Shown here: positions 7,891-15,178 of the stretch, in pieces | Layout: each line of letters opens with the position of its first letter | Position numbering within the stretch: position 1 is the first letter of the stretch | From: Caballeronia glebae | Lineage (GTDB): Bacteria; Pseudomonadota; Gammaproteobacteria; Burkholderiales; Burkholderiaceae | Length of the DNA stretch: 36,373 nucleotides | Reading direction: 5' to 3' | NCBI RefSeq assembly: GCF_001545035.1 | Contig: NZ_FCOJ02000068.1 | Coordinates: 1-36,373 of the forward strand | Notes under the pieces: model-generated | Told to the model about the DNA's origin: nothing | Seen by the model: the letters and a program-made list of their open reading frames with translations, nothing else | Database searches by the model: none | Program-made: the position numbers and the translations under genes

Positions 7891-10055
7891 TCAGTCCAGG
7901 CATCCCGATATGATTTTTCGACACTGCGCGCAAACCGGGAGCCATCCATAAGGGGAGAACGCGCCATACGAGGACGCAAATTCAACCGTAGCTCTTCAAG
8001 GCGCGCCTGATTCATTGCTAACTCGACTGAAATCCGGACAAACTCTTCTTCCGAATCGGCCGCAAGCTCGGGAATCTCCAAGTTCGACAGCAATGCGTAA
8101 CCCGCACGGCTGACCGGCGTGCTGCCCGTGAGCGTCACGATTGGAACGCCCATCCACAAGGCGTCTAAACTGGTCGTATGGCCGTTATAAGGGAACGTAT
8201 CCAGCACGATGTCAATCTTTCCGTATGCACGCATGTATTGCTCGGGCGGTTGAAAGTCAACGAACGTAATACGAGTTTGATCGACGCCGAGCTGAGCATA
8301 CTTTGTAATGACGCGCGTTCGTGCATCACCCGGCGCTAACATGAGAAGCAGACGCGAATTCTCGACTTTCCGCATCACCCGCGCCCATAGGCCGAAAATC
8401 CGGTCAGTCAACTTGCCCGGACTATTGAGGCAACCGAACGTGATGTGACCACGGGACCGAGCCGGGGGAGGACTCACTTCAAGGCCGGTTATGAGTGGCT
8501 CATAGCACCAGAAGGTGTCTGGGAGACGGAGTGACTTCTCGCTGTAGCGATCATCCAGATAACGTGTTTGCAAAGGATCCAGCCAGGGATCCGTCAATCG
8601 GTAGCCGATTGCACTGCTACCGGTCGTGCCGGGATACGCGAGCCACGCGATTTGTACTGGCGCCGGACGTCGCGCGAAGACCAGGCGGCGTGCATTCGAC
8701 ATGTGCATGGTTAGATCGATAAGTACATCGATTCGATCTTCCTTGATTTGATGCGCGAGCCGATGGCCATCCAGATCGTGGACGTCTCTCCAGACGTCGG
8801 CGAACTGCGCGAGTTTTGCTGTCGTGTCATCGGGATGAGTTACGCTGGAGTAGCAATAGACTTCGACGACGGTATGGTCATGATTGCGCAACAGCGGCAA
8901 CATGAACATGGCTTGGCAGTGAAAGCGGAAGTCAGCCGACACATACCCAACGCGCAGCCTTCGTGCGCTGCTCAGGTCGTTCTCGTATTGCACCGGTTCG
9001 GACGCATAGGGCGCTTCGAATTGGGCTGCGAAGCGCCGGCATTCATGGAGAACGTCGTAACCATTCTCGCTGCTGAAATTCAAGGCATAGGCCAGATTCG
9101 CATGTGCGGCTTGATAAGTCGGATCGAATTCGATGGCGGCGCGGAAGCAGTTCAACGCCTCGGCGATGTCGCCCGCTCCTTTCGTCAGCAAGATGTTGCC
9201 AAGACCGAAGTGATTCACAGCCGAGCGGGGGTTTGCCTCGATTGCCCTGCGAGCAATCGACTCGGCCTCATCGATTTTTCTGACCTTTGCTAGCAGAACC
9301 GCGAAATTGTATCCGGCAGCTGCATCGTTCGGATCGACTTCGAGTGCGCGTCGCAGATAAAACTCAGCTTCACTCGTGCGGCCTGTGTCTATCAACACGT
9401 TGCCTAAGTTCGTCAATCCGAGTACAAAATTCGGACTCAGCTCAACGACTCGCCGAAAGATAAATTCAGCCTTCTCTGGCTGCTCCATGTCGATCAGCAC
9501 GATGCCGAGGCTATTAAGCGCCTCCGCCGAATCGGGCGCAAGCTCCACGGTACGATTCAACTGCTCCAAAGCCTGCGGAAAAGCGCCTTTAATCGCCAGA
9601 TGCCTGCCGAGATCGAAGCAATACTGCGCCACATTGGGAGCGCACTCGATCGCGGACCGATACGCGGCCTCTGCTGCGGCCGGATCGCCCTGTTCATCGA
9701 AGAGGCGCGCGAGATTGTAGTGTGCGAGAGCGAAATTCGGGTCGAGCAACAATGCCCGACGGAATGCGGCTTCTGCCTCGGCGTGGCGCTTTTGCGCCTT
9801 CAGGGTCAATCCGAGGTCGATTTCCTTCCTTTCGTCTGCCTCGATCGAAAGCGATGCGCGAATGAACGATTCTGCCGTTACCGGATCACCGTTGAGAAGA
9901 TGGATCGCTCCAAGCAGGTGCCGCGCTGGCGCGTTCTCCGGCATCGTATCCAGAATTTCGAGGCACAAGTTTTCTGCCTGTTCCCGGTCGCCCTCGCGGA
10001 AACGCGCCATGGCAGAGTCGAATGGCTCAAGAGATGCCGCTGTGGATTCTTGCAC
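7845..10055 (-). CDS. TPR-repeat glycosyltransferase of the SPINDLY / O-GlcNAc transferase family
   Basis: A 736-residue cytoplasmic protein. Residues 10 to about 330 are a row of TPR repeats (APARHLLGAIHLLNGDP, FALAHYNLARLFDEQGD, SAEALNSLGIVLIDMEQ, DAAAGYNFAVLLAK). Residues 365 to about 700 are the GT41 catalytic part: VSADFRFH (372-379) contains the conserved His, followed by AWLAYPGTTGSS, FGCLNSPGKLTD and DIVLDTFPYNGHTTSLDALW with GVPIVTLTG. The family moves sugars such as GlcNAc from a nucleotide sugar onto Ser/Thr of proteins or onto glycans; flagellin or adhesin modification is common for bacterial members. The start is a GTG at 10055 with a weak ribosome binding site; an ATG at residue 16 is the alternative. 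Its substrate is unknown; it borders a broken glycosyltransferase-like gene. Confidence 0.85.
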   Translation of the reverse strand: MQESTAASLEPFDSAMARFREGDREQAENLCLEILDTMPENAPARHLLGAIHLLNGDPVTAESFIRASLSIEADERKEIDLGLTLKAQKRHAEAEAAFRRALLLDPNFALAHYNLARLFDEQGDPAAAEAAYRSAIECAPNVAQYCFDLGRHLAIKGAFPQALEQLNRTVELAPDSAEALNSLGIVLIDMEQPEKAEFIFRRVVELSPNFVLGLTNLGNVLIDTGRTSEAEFYLRRALEVDPNDAAAGYNFAVLLAKVRKIDEAESIARRAIEANPRSAVNHFGLGNILLTKGAGDIAEALNCFRAAIEFDPTYQAAHANLAYALNFSSENGYDVLHECRRFAAQFEAPYASEPVQYENDLSSARRLRVGYVSADFRFHCQAMFMLPLLRNHDHTVVEVYCYSSVTHPDDTTAKLAQFADVWRDVHDLDGHRLAHQIKEDRIDVLIDLTMHMSNARRLVFARRPAPVQIAWLAYPGTTGSSAIGYRLTDPWLDPLQTRYLDDRYSEKSLRLPDTFWCYEPLITGLEVSPPPARSRGHITFGCLNSPGKLTDRIFGLWARVMRKVENSRLLLMLAPGDARTRVITKYAQLGVDQTRITFVDFQPPEQYMRAYGKIDIVLDTFPYNGHTTSLDALWMGVPIVTLTGSTPVSRAGYALLSNLEIPELAADSEEEFVRISVELAMNQARLEELRLNLRPRMARSPLMDGSRFARSVEKSYRDAWTEWCDGAVQAPVVPLT

Positions 10056-10316
10056 GTTGTGGGTCCGTTTTTATGCGTTTTTTCGGTGCGAGTATGAAAC
10101 TGCGTCGCTGGGTCTGATGCAGGCCAAGTGAAAGCGGCGCGCATCGAGTCGTGTTCTCACTGAAGGAGAAATAGCCGATAGTTTAACCAAAGCACTACTA
10201 AGATAATACCGCAGCGGTTATCCGAAATCTTGACTTCGAAATCATCGCCAATGAACGGCAGTTTTCACAAGACTCTCAGGGCGATGTGACGCTGCGTTGC
10301 TCAAAATGCTGCATGT
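10056..10316. other. Intergenic region between the glycosyltransferase and the mntP leader
   Basis: About 260 bp without a gene. It should hold the divergent promoter of the SPINDLY-type gene, but no clear -35/-10 pair was recognised. The part around 10180-10260 is AT-richer than its surroundings. Confidence 0.4.
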
Positions 10317-10322
10317 TAGAAT
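10317..10322 (+). promoter_or_regulatory. Probable -10 box of the mntP transcript
   Basis: TAGAAT preceded by ATGT resembles an extended -10 element. It lies about 20 bases before the conserved part of the riboswitch, which is where the transcript should begin. No good -35 was found at 17 bp. Confidence 0.4.
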
Positions 10323-10325
10323 CGC

Positions 10326-10440
10326 CCGGTATTTCCTCGCTGGGGAGTAGCCGGCTTTTCCGCACAGGGAAAGCGCTCATGTCAACACGCTCGGTCGTTC
10401 AGACCGTGGCATGAGCAGCCGTCAAAGGTTGGCAAGACCA
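10326..10440 (+). promoter_or_regulatory. yybP-ykoY manganese riboswitch
   Basis: The leader contains the two signature loops of this class: GGGGAGTAGC at 10342-10351 and ATGTCAACA at 10379-10387. GCTCATG (10375-10381) pairs with CATGAGC (10410-10416) to form the helix carrying the second loop. Known members bind Mn2+ between the two loops and switch on exporters, and this one sits directly ahead of a manganese exporter gene, as in E. coli mntP. The outer limits are estimated. Confidence 0.9.
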
Positions 10441-10496
10441 TCGACAGAATTCGCGACCGGTCGGGCGCGCGTTTTGTCGTTCCGTCTTGCCCGACC
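10427..10496 (+). promoter_or_regulatory. Possible expression-platform stem before mntP
   Basis: GGTTGGCAAGAC at 10427-10438 can pair with GTCTTGCCCGACC at 10484-10496 (eight perfect pairs, then four more across a one-base bulge). The 3' arm ends about 13 bases before the mntP ATG, so the stem could hide the ribosome entry region when no Mn2+ is bound. No terminator-like U run is present, which suggests control of translation; this is inferred. Confidence 0.45.
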
Positions 10497-10509
10497 AGAG
10501 CGCTACTCG

Positions 10510-11079
10510 ATGAACCTCGCCTCCACCCTGTTTCTAGCCTTCGCCATGTCCACCGACGCGTTTGCCGCGGCCATCGGCAAGGGCGCGACCCTGCACAAGC
10601 CGCGCATCGCGGAAGCGTTGAAGACCGGCTTGATCTTCGGCGTGATCGAGGCGCTGACGCCGCTCGTCGGATGGGCGCTCGGCAAGGCGGCCGCGCAGTA
10701 CGTCACCGCGTGGGATCACTGGATCGCGTTCGGCCTCCTCTTCGTGCTCGGCGCGCGCATGATTCGCGAAGGCTTCGGCAGCGCGGTACATGAAGAGGAA
10801 AAGCCGAACTCGCATTCGTTCTGGGTGCTCGCGCTCACCGGATTCGCGACCAGCATCGACGCGATGGCGGTCGGCGCGGGCCTCGCGTTCATCGATGTCG
10901 ATATCTTCTCGACGGCCGCGACCATCGGCTTCGCGACCATGCTGATGGTGACGATCGGCGTGATGGTGGGACGGCTCGTCGGCGCGACGATCGGCAAGCG
11001 GGCGGAAATCCTCGGCGGGCTGATTCTGATCGGCATCGGGAGCGTCATCCTGGCCGAGCATCTCGGCTATCTGAACTGA
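10510..11079 (+). CDS. mntP: Manganese exporter MntP
   Basis: A 189-residue inner-membrane protein with about six membrane helices that pumps Mn2+ out of the cell. The start at 10510 gives MNLASTLFLAFAMSTDAFAA, which lines up with E. coli MntP; the frame is open back to 10411, but that part is the riboswitch. Both conserved Asp motifs are present, STDAFAAAIGKGATLHKP and TSIDAMAVGAGLAF, as is the ending AEILGGLILIGIGSVIL. The leader riboswitch makes manganese the likely inducer. The 3' end overlaps the convergent gene by 35 bases. Confidence 0.95.
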   Translation: MNLASTLFLAFAMSTDAFAAAIGKGATLHKPRIAEALKTGLIFGVIEALTPLVGWALGKAAAQYVTAWDHWIAFGLLFVLGARMIREGFGSAVHEEEKPNSHSFWVLALTGFATSIDAMAVGAGLAFIDVDIFSTAATIGFATMLMVTIGVMVGRLVGATIGKRAEILGGLILIGIGSVILAEHLGYLN

Positions 11080-11476
11080 GCATGCGCGCCTTGTCGCCGC
11101 GCGGCGTGAAGATCGCGAGCGCGGCGGCGACGATAAAGAGCGCCGGCACGTCGCCCGTCAGATGACCGAGATGGCGACCCGCGCCGCCGAACGATTGCAC
11201 GGCCATGATCGCGCCGTGCACGATGCTCGACCACACCGTGAACCAGATGAGGCTCAGATGCCTCATCGGTTCTCGCGATGCGATCAGCAGAAAAACGCCG
11301 AGCGTCGCATAGACGCCGGCGATCATCAGTGCGTACTCCGAAAGGACTTCGTGGCCCGATTCCCACGCCCATCCGGAAGGCCAGAGCAGCATCAGCGGAT
11401 AAAGCGCAAAGAGCGCGATCAGCCCGACGACGACGAGCACGATGCGCAGGCAGGCGAGACGGCGGACGTCGTTCAT
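11045..11476 (-). CDS. Small membrane protein, DUF6632-like
   Basis: A 143-residue protein with about four membrane segments (RIVLVVVGLIALFALYPLML, YALMIAGVYATLGVFLLIA, IWFTVWSSIVHGAIMAVQ, VPALFIVAAALAIFTP). The ATG at 11476 is preceded by AAGGAG at good spacing, so I reject the longer frame to 11590. The REPMRHLSLIWFTVWSSIVH block and overall layout fit the DUF6632 family as I remember it; no function is known. It converges on mntP with a short overlap. Confidence 0.75.
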   Translation of the reverse strand: MNDVRRLACLRIVLVVVGLIALFALYPLMLLWPSGWAWESGHEVLSEYALMIAGVYATLGVFLLIASREPMRHLSLIWFTVWSSIVHGAIMAVQSFGGAGRHLGHLTGDVPALFIVAAALAIFTPRGDKARMLSSDSRDARPG

Positions 11477-11650
11477 GGCGGCTCCTTGGCGGCGCGACAT
11501 GACCGAAAAGATATCGCGAATCCCACTGCACTGGCCAATTGCGACGGTAGGCGTTTCGACCAAAAAGCGGCACAAATAAAATAACAACAACTGCTATTTG
11601 GCCGATACGATTCGTCAATCCACTGCCTTCAACCCAAAATCCAGCACGTC

Positions 11651-12754
11651 ATGCCACGTCCGATTTCCGCGCGCATTCATCTCGACGCCATTCGCGAGAA
11701 TCTCCAGCTCGTCAAACGCACGGCGCCGTCCTCGCGCGTGTGGTCCGTCATCAAGGCGAATGCGTATGGCCACGGCATCGAGCGCATTTATCCGGCGCTC
11801 GCGGCGGCGGACGGCATCGCGCTGCTCGATCTCGACGAAGCCGTGCGCGTGCGCGAACTCGGCTGGAAGAAACCGATTCTGCTGCTCGAAGGCATTTTCG
11901 AGCCCGAGGACGTCGAGACGGCGGATCGCCACCGGCTCACGGTCACGGTTCATTGCGACGAGCAACTCGCGTTGCTGAAAGCGGCGCGGCCGAACGAGCG
12001 CATCGACATTCAGTTGAAGATGAATTCGGGCATGAACCGGCTCGGCTATCGGCCGGGTGCGTTCGCGGCCGCGTGGGAGCGCGCGTCGGGCATCGAGGCA
12101 ATCGGCTCGATCGGCCTGATGAGCCACTTCGCGAACGCGGACGACGGCGCGATCGACTGGCAGATCGATGAATTCGATGCCGCCACGCGCGATCTTCCGG
12201 GCACGCGCTCGCTGTCGAATTCGGCGGCGGTGCTGTGGCATCCGCGCGCGCATCGCGACTGGGTGCGGCCCGGCACGATCCTCTACGGCGCATCGCCGAC
12301 GGGCTGCGCGCGGCACATCGAAGGCTTTCCCTTGCGCACGGCGATGACGCTCGAAAGCCGCATCATCGGCGTGCAGGCGCTCGCGCCGGGCGAGACGATC
12401 GGCTATGGCCGCACCTTCACCGCGGATCGCGCGATGAAGATCGGCGTGGTCGCGTGCGGCTATGCGGACGGTTATCCGCGTCACGCGCCGACTGGCACGC
12501 CCGTGATCATCGACGGCGTGCGCACGCGCATCGTCGGGCGCGTGTCGATGGACATGCTCACCGTCGATCTCACGCCGTGCCCGGCGGCGGGCATCGGGTC
12601 ATCGGTGCAATTGTGGGGCGAGCACGTCCGGGTGGACGAAGTGGCCGAGCCATCCGGCACGATCGGCTACGAATTGATGTGCGCGCTCGCGCGGCGCGTG
12701 CCGGTCACTATCGATGCCGGCGTGACGAACGATGCGCCGGCGCATTCCGCCTGA
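11651..12754 (+). CDS. alr: Alanine racemase
   Basis: A 367-residue PLP enzyme that interconverts L- and D-alanine for peptidoglycan synthesis. The PLP-binding Lys35 is in VIKANAYGHG and the second catalytic base Tyr252 is in GYGRTF. MNSGMNRLGY, SMDMLTVDL and the C-terminal YELMCAL block are also typical. The length is normal for Alr/DadX. It stands alone, transcribed away from the DUF6632-like gene and toward the acyltransferase remnant. Whether it is the biosynthetic Alr or the catabolic DadX cannot be told from sequence alone; no dadA lies beside it. Confidence 0.95.
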   Translation: MPRPISARIHLDAIRENLQLVKRTAPSSRVWSVIKANAYGHGIERIYPALAAADGIALLDLDEAVRVRELGWKKPILLLEGIFEPEDVETADRHRLTVTVHCDEQLALLKAARPNERIDIQLKMNSGMNRLGYRPGAFAAAWERASGIEAIGSIGLMSHFANADDGAIDWQIDEFDAATRDLPGTRSLSNSAAVLWHPRAHRDWVRPGTILYGASPTGCARHIEGFPLRTAMTLESRIIGVQALAPGETIGYGRTFTADRAMKIGVVACGYADGYPRHAPTGTPVIIDGVRTRIVGRVSMDMLTVDLTPCPAAGIGSSVQLWGEHVRVDEVAEPSGTIGYELMCALARRVPVTIDAGVTNDAPAHSA

Positions 12755-12757
12755 CCT

Positions 12758-12946
12758 TCACGTAGCGTCTTCTACGGCCGTGGGGAGCGGGCGTTCGTCT
12801 TTCTTAAGTCGCAGGAAGGGCCGTTCGACGAACGCATAAGACATCGACGCGACGCCGATCGCGCCGAGCGCAATCACGGGACGCATCGAGAGCACGGCGG
12901 GACTCGTCGAATGACGGCGACGAACGCGAGGGTCGACGCGTCTCAA
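12758..12946 (-). pseudogene. C-terminal remnant of an acyltransferase family 3 (OafA-like) protein
   Basis: The frame ends SMRPVIALGAIGVASMSYAF then VERPFLRLKK, the last membrane helix and the ERPFLRL ending of inner-membrane acyltransferases that decorate O-antigen or other glycans. Full members have 350-650 residues and about ten helices; only some 50 residues remain and no catalytic His is left. The fragment abuts the stop codon of the MocR gene upstream on the same strand, so the deletion point lies near 12910-12943. Confidence 0.65.
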
Positions 12947-14400
12947 GGCTTCAGATGCCCAATCACATCGGCGAGGATTTCGATTCCTCTACGAATCTGC
13001 TCGACCGGCACGCTGGCGTAGCCGAGGATGAGCCCGGCCGGACGAGTCCGCGCGGCGCCCGAAGGCGCAACATGAAGCGGCGACACCGGATAAACGCCCA
13101 CGCCCTTCCCATGCGCGGCGGCCACGAGCGCGGCCTCATCCGCCGCATCGACGAACGGCAGCCACAGCGTGACATGCAGTCCGGCCGCCGTGCCGGTCAC
13201 GTGCGCGCGCTTCGGCAGAAGATCGGCGATTGCATCGAGCAAGGCCGCGCGCCGCCGCTCGTATTCCCGCCGCACGCGCCGCACATGACGCTCATACGCG
13301 CCGCTCTCGATGAGCGAAGCGAGCACGCGCTGATCGATAACCGCCGAATGACGGTCGCTCAGCCTTTTGGCCTGACGGAACGCGGGCACGAGATCGTGCG
13401 GCAGAATCATGTAGCCCAGCCGGAGATGCGGCGAGAGCGCCTTGGAAAACGTGCCGATGTAGATCACGCGGCCATTCGTATCGATCGATTGCATTGCGTC
13501 GATCGGGCGCTGGCCGTAACGGAACTCGCCGTCATAGTCGTCCTCGATGATCCACGCATCGTGCCGTTGCGCCCATTCGAGCAGTTCGAGCCGCCGCCCG
13601 ATCGGCAACACGCCGCCGAGCGGAAACTGATGCGATGGCGTCACGTAAGCGAGCCGCGCGCGTCCATGCACGGGCAGCCGGCGCGTATCGAGGCCCTGTT
13701 CGTCGACGGGAACCGGCAGCGGCACGCCGCCCGACGCCTCGAAACAGTGCCGCGCGATCGGATAGCCGGGATCTTCGAACGCGAAGGCGTCGCCGGGATC
13801 GAGCAGCACGCGCGCGCAAAGATCGAGCGCCTGCTGCGTGCCGTTCGCCACGACGATCTGCTCGCTATCGCAGACGAGCCCGCGCGCGCGGCCCAGATAG
13901 GCCTGCAACGCGCGTCTGAGCGACGCATCGCCTTCGGGCGCGACGTAGTAGAGGCTATCCGGTTGATGCAGCAATTCGGCCTGATACGCGCGCTTCCAGA
14001 TCAATGACGGAAAGTCGCGCGCGGACACCGCGCCGTACAGGAAGTTGACGCTGCCTTTATCCGCCTGCGCAAAGACAGGCGCGGGCAGCGTAGAGACGCG
14101 TCGGCCATACGCGGAAAGTGCCGGTGCGGTGCGCCCGGAGCGCGCGATATTCGGCGGCGCGAGCGGCATCGGCGGCGTGGCGACCCGCGCGACGCGCCCC
14201 GCCGACGTGACGAGAAAGCCCTCGGCCGCGAGTTGTTCGTAGGCAGCCGTGACCGTCGTGCGCGAGACGCCGAGATCGGCCGCCAGCGCGCGTGTCGATG
14301 GTGCGGTTGCGCCGGCGGGCAGCGTGCCGTCGGCGATCTGGGCGCGCAGCAGATCGTAAATGCGGCGTCCCGTGCCGATGGCGTCTTTCAACTGGACCAT
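12943..14400 (-). CDS. MocR/PdxR-type transcriptional regulator (GntR DNA-binding plus aminotransferase-like domain)
   Basis: 485 residues. The N-terminal winged helix (APSTRALAADLGVSRTTVTA, about 10-70) is followed by a fold-type I aminotransferase-like domain with the PLP-binding Lys320 (YIGTFSKALSPHLRLGY), VANGTQQALDL and IIEDDYDGEFRY. Such proteins use PLP or its derivatives as effector and normally act on a neighbouring gene. It is divergent from the PaiB-like gene with 86 bp between, so that gene is the likely target along with itself. Confidence 0.9.
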   Translation of the reverse strand: MVQLKDAIGTGRRIYDLLRAQIADGTLPAGATAPSTRALAADLGVSRTTVTAAYEQLAAEGFLVTSAGRVARVATPPMPLAPPNIARSGRTAPALSAYGRRVSTLPAPVFAQADKGSVNFLYGAVSARDFPSLIWKRAYQAELLHQPDSLYYVAPEGDASLRRALQAYLGRARGLVCDSEQIVVANGTQQALDLCARVLLDPGDAFAFEDPGYPIARHCFEASGGVPLPVPVDEQGLDTRRLPVHGRARLAYVTPSHQFPLGGVLPIGRRLELLEWAQRHDAWIIEDDYDGEFRYGQRPIDAMQSIDTNGRVIYIGTFSKALSPHLRLGYMILPHDLVPAFRQAKRLSDRHSAVIDQRVLASLIESGAYERHVRRVRREYERRRAALLDAIADLLPKRAHVTGTAAGLHVTLWLPFVDAADEAALVAAAHGKGVGVYPVSPLHVAPSGAARTRPAGLILGYASVPVEQIRRGIEILADVIGHLKP

Positions 14401-14486
14401 AAAAATCGCTTGAAACTGGATCTTCTTATTGTGCCTGTTTCGGGCGATAGTGATGCAGTTCCGTCACTTTCCGTCGAGCATCCACG
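14401..14486. promoter_or_regulatory. Divergent promoter with candidate MocR operator
   Basis: ATCGCTTGAAAC at 14405-14416 and GTTTCGGGCGAT at 14437-14448 are inverted copies with 10 of 12 positions matching and 20 bp between them. The dyad lies between the MocR and PaiB-like start codons and is the best operator candidate. Its use by this regulator is inferred. Confidence 0.5.
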
Positions 14487-15113
14487 ATGTATATTCCGCC
14501 GCATTTCGCCGAGACTCGCCCTGAAGAGTTGCAACGGATCATTCACGCGCATCCGCTTGGAATTCTCGTGACGCGCGACGACGCCGGTCTCGACGCCAAT
14601 CACGTTCCGTTCGAGTTCGATCCGGCGCAGGGCCCGCACGGTCTGCTCACGGCGCACGTCGCGCGCGCCAACGACGTTTGGCAGCGGTGTCCGAGCGGCA
14701 CGCCCGTCATGGTCATTTTTCGCGGCGCCGAAGGTTATATCTCGCCGAACTGGTATCCGAGCAAGCACGAGGCGCATCGGCAAGTGCCGACCTGGAACTA
14801 CGAAGTCGTGCACGCGCATGGCGTGCTCACCGTGCGCGACGATGAGCAGTTCGTGCGGGGCCTGGTCGCGCGCCTCACGCGGCGGCACGAGTCGAACGAG
14901 CCGAAGCCGTGGAAGATGGGCGACTCCGAACGCGAGTTCATCGACGGCATGCTTCGGAACATCGTGGGCATCGAGATCGCGGTGACGTCGCTCGTCGGCA
15001 AGTCGAAGCTGAGCCAGAACAAGGAGACGCGCGATCGTCTCGGCGCCGCCGATACGCTCGACTCGCGTGGGCAGCAAGAGTTGGCTCAGGCGATGTCGCG
15101 CGCCGGTTCCTGA
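14487..15113 (+). CDS. PaiB-like FMN-binding protein
   Basis: A 208-residue protein with the PaiB layout: MYIPPHF at the start, FRGAEGYISPNWYPSK in the middle, VPTWNYEVVHAHG and the EIAVTSLVGKSKLSQNKE ending. Members fold as a split-barrel flavin-binding domain. B. subtilis PaiB was described as a negative regulator of sporulation and protease genes, but most family members are of unknown role and may be small oxidoreductases. The pairing with a divergent MocR regulator is frequent in proteobacteria and suggests that its expression follows vitamin B6 or amine status. Confidence 0.9.
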   Translation: MYIPPHFAETRPEELQRIIHAHPLGILVTRDDAGLDANHVPFEFDPAQGPHGLLTAHVARANDVWQRCPSGTPVMVIFRGAEGYISPNWYPSKHEAHRQVPTWNYEVVHAHGVLTVRDDEQFVRGLVARLTRRHESNEPKPWKMGDSEREFIDGMLRNIVGIEIAVTSLVGKSKLSQNKETRDRLGAADTLDSRGQQELAQAMSRAGS

Positions 15114-15178
15114 CGTATTTCCTCGCGTATTTCATCGATTGAGCGGATATCCGGCGTGCGCGGTTTAGCGGGCGCTTA

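Noticed and set aside
10411..10509. N-terminal extension of MntP by 33 residues
   Set aside because: It would translate riboswitch sequence, and MntP homologues start at MNLASTLFLAF.
11067..11618. 183-residue minus-strand frame overlapping the DUF6632-like gene
   Set aside because: Arg-rich; the other frame has four membrane segments and a good ribosome binding site.
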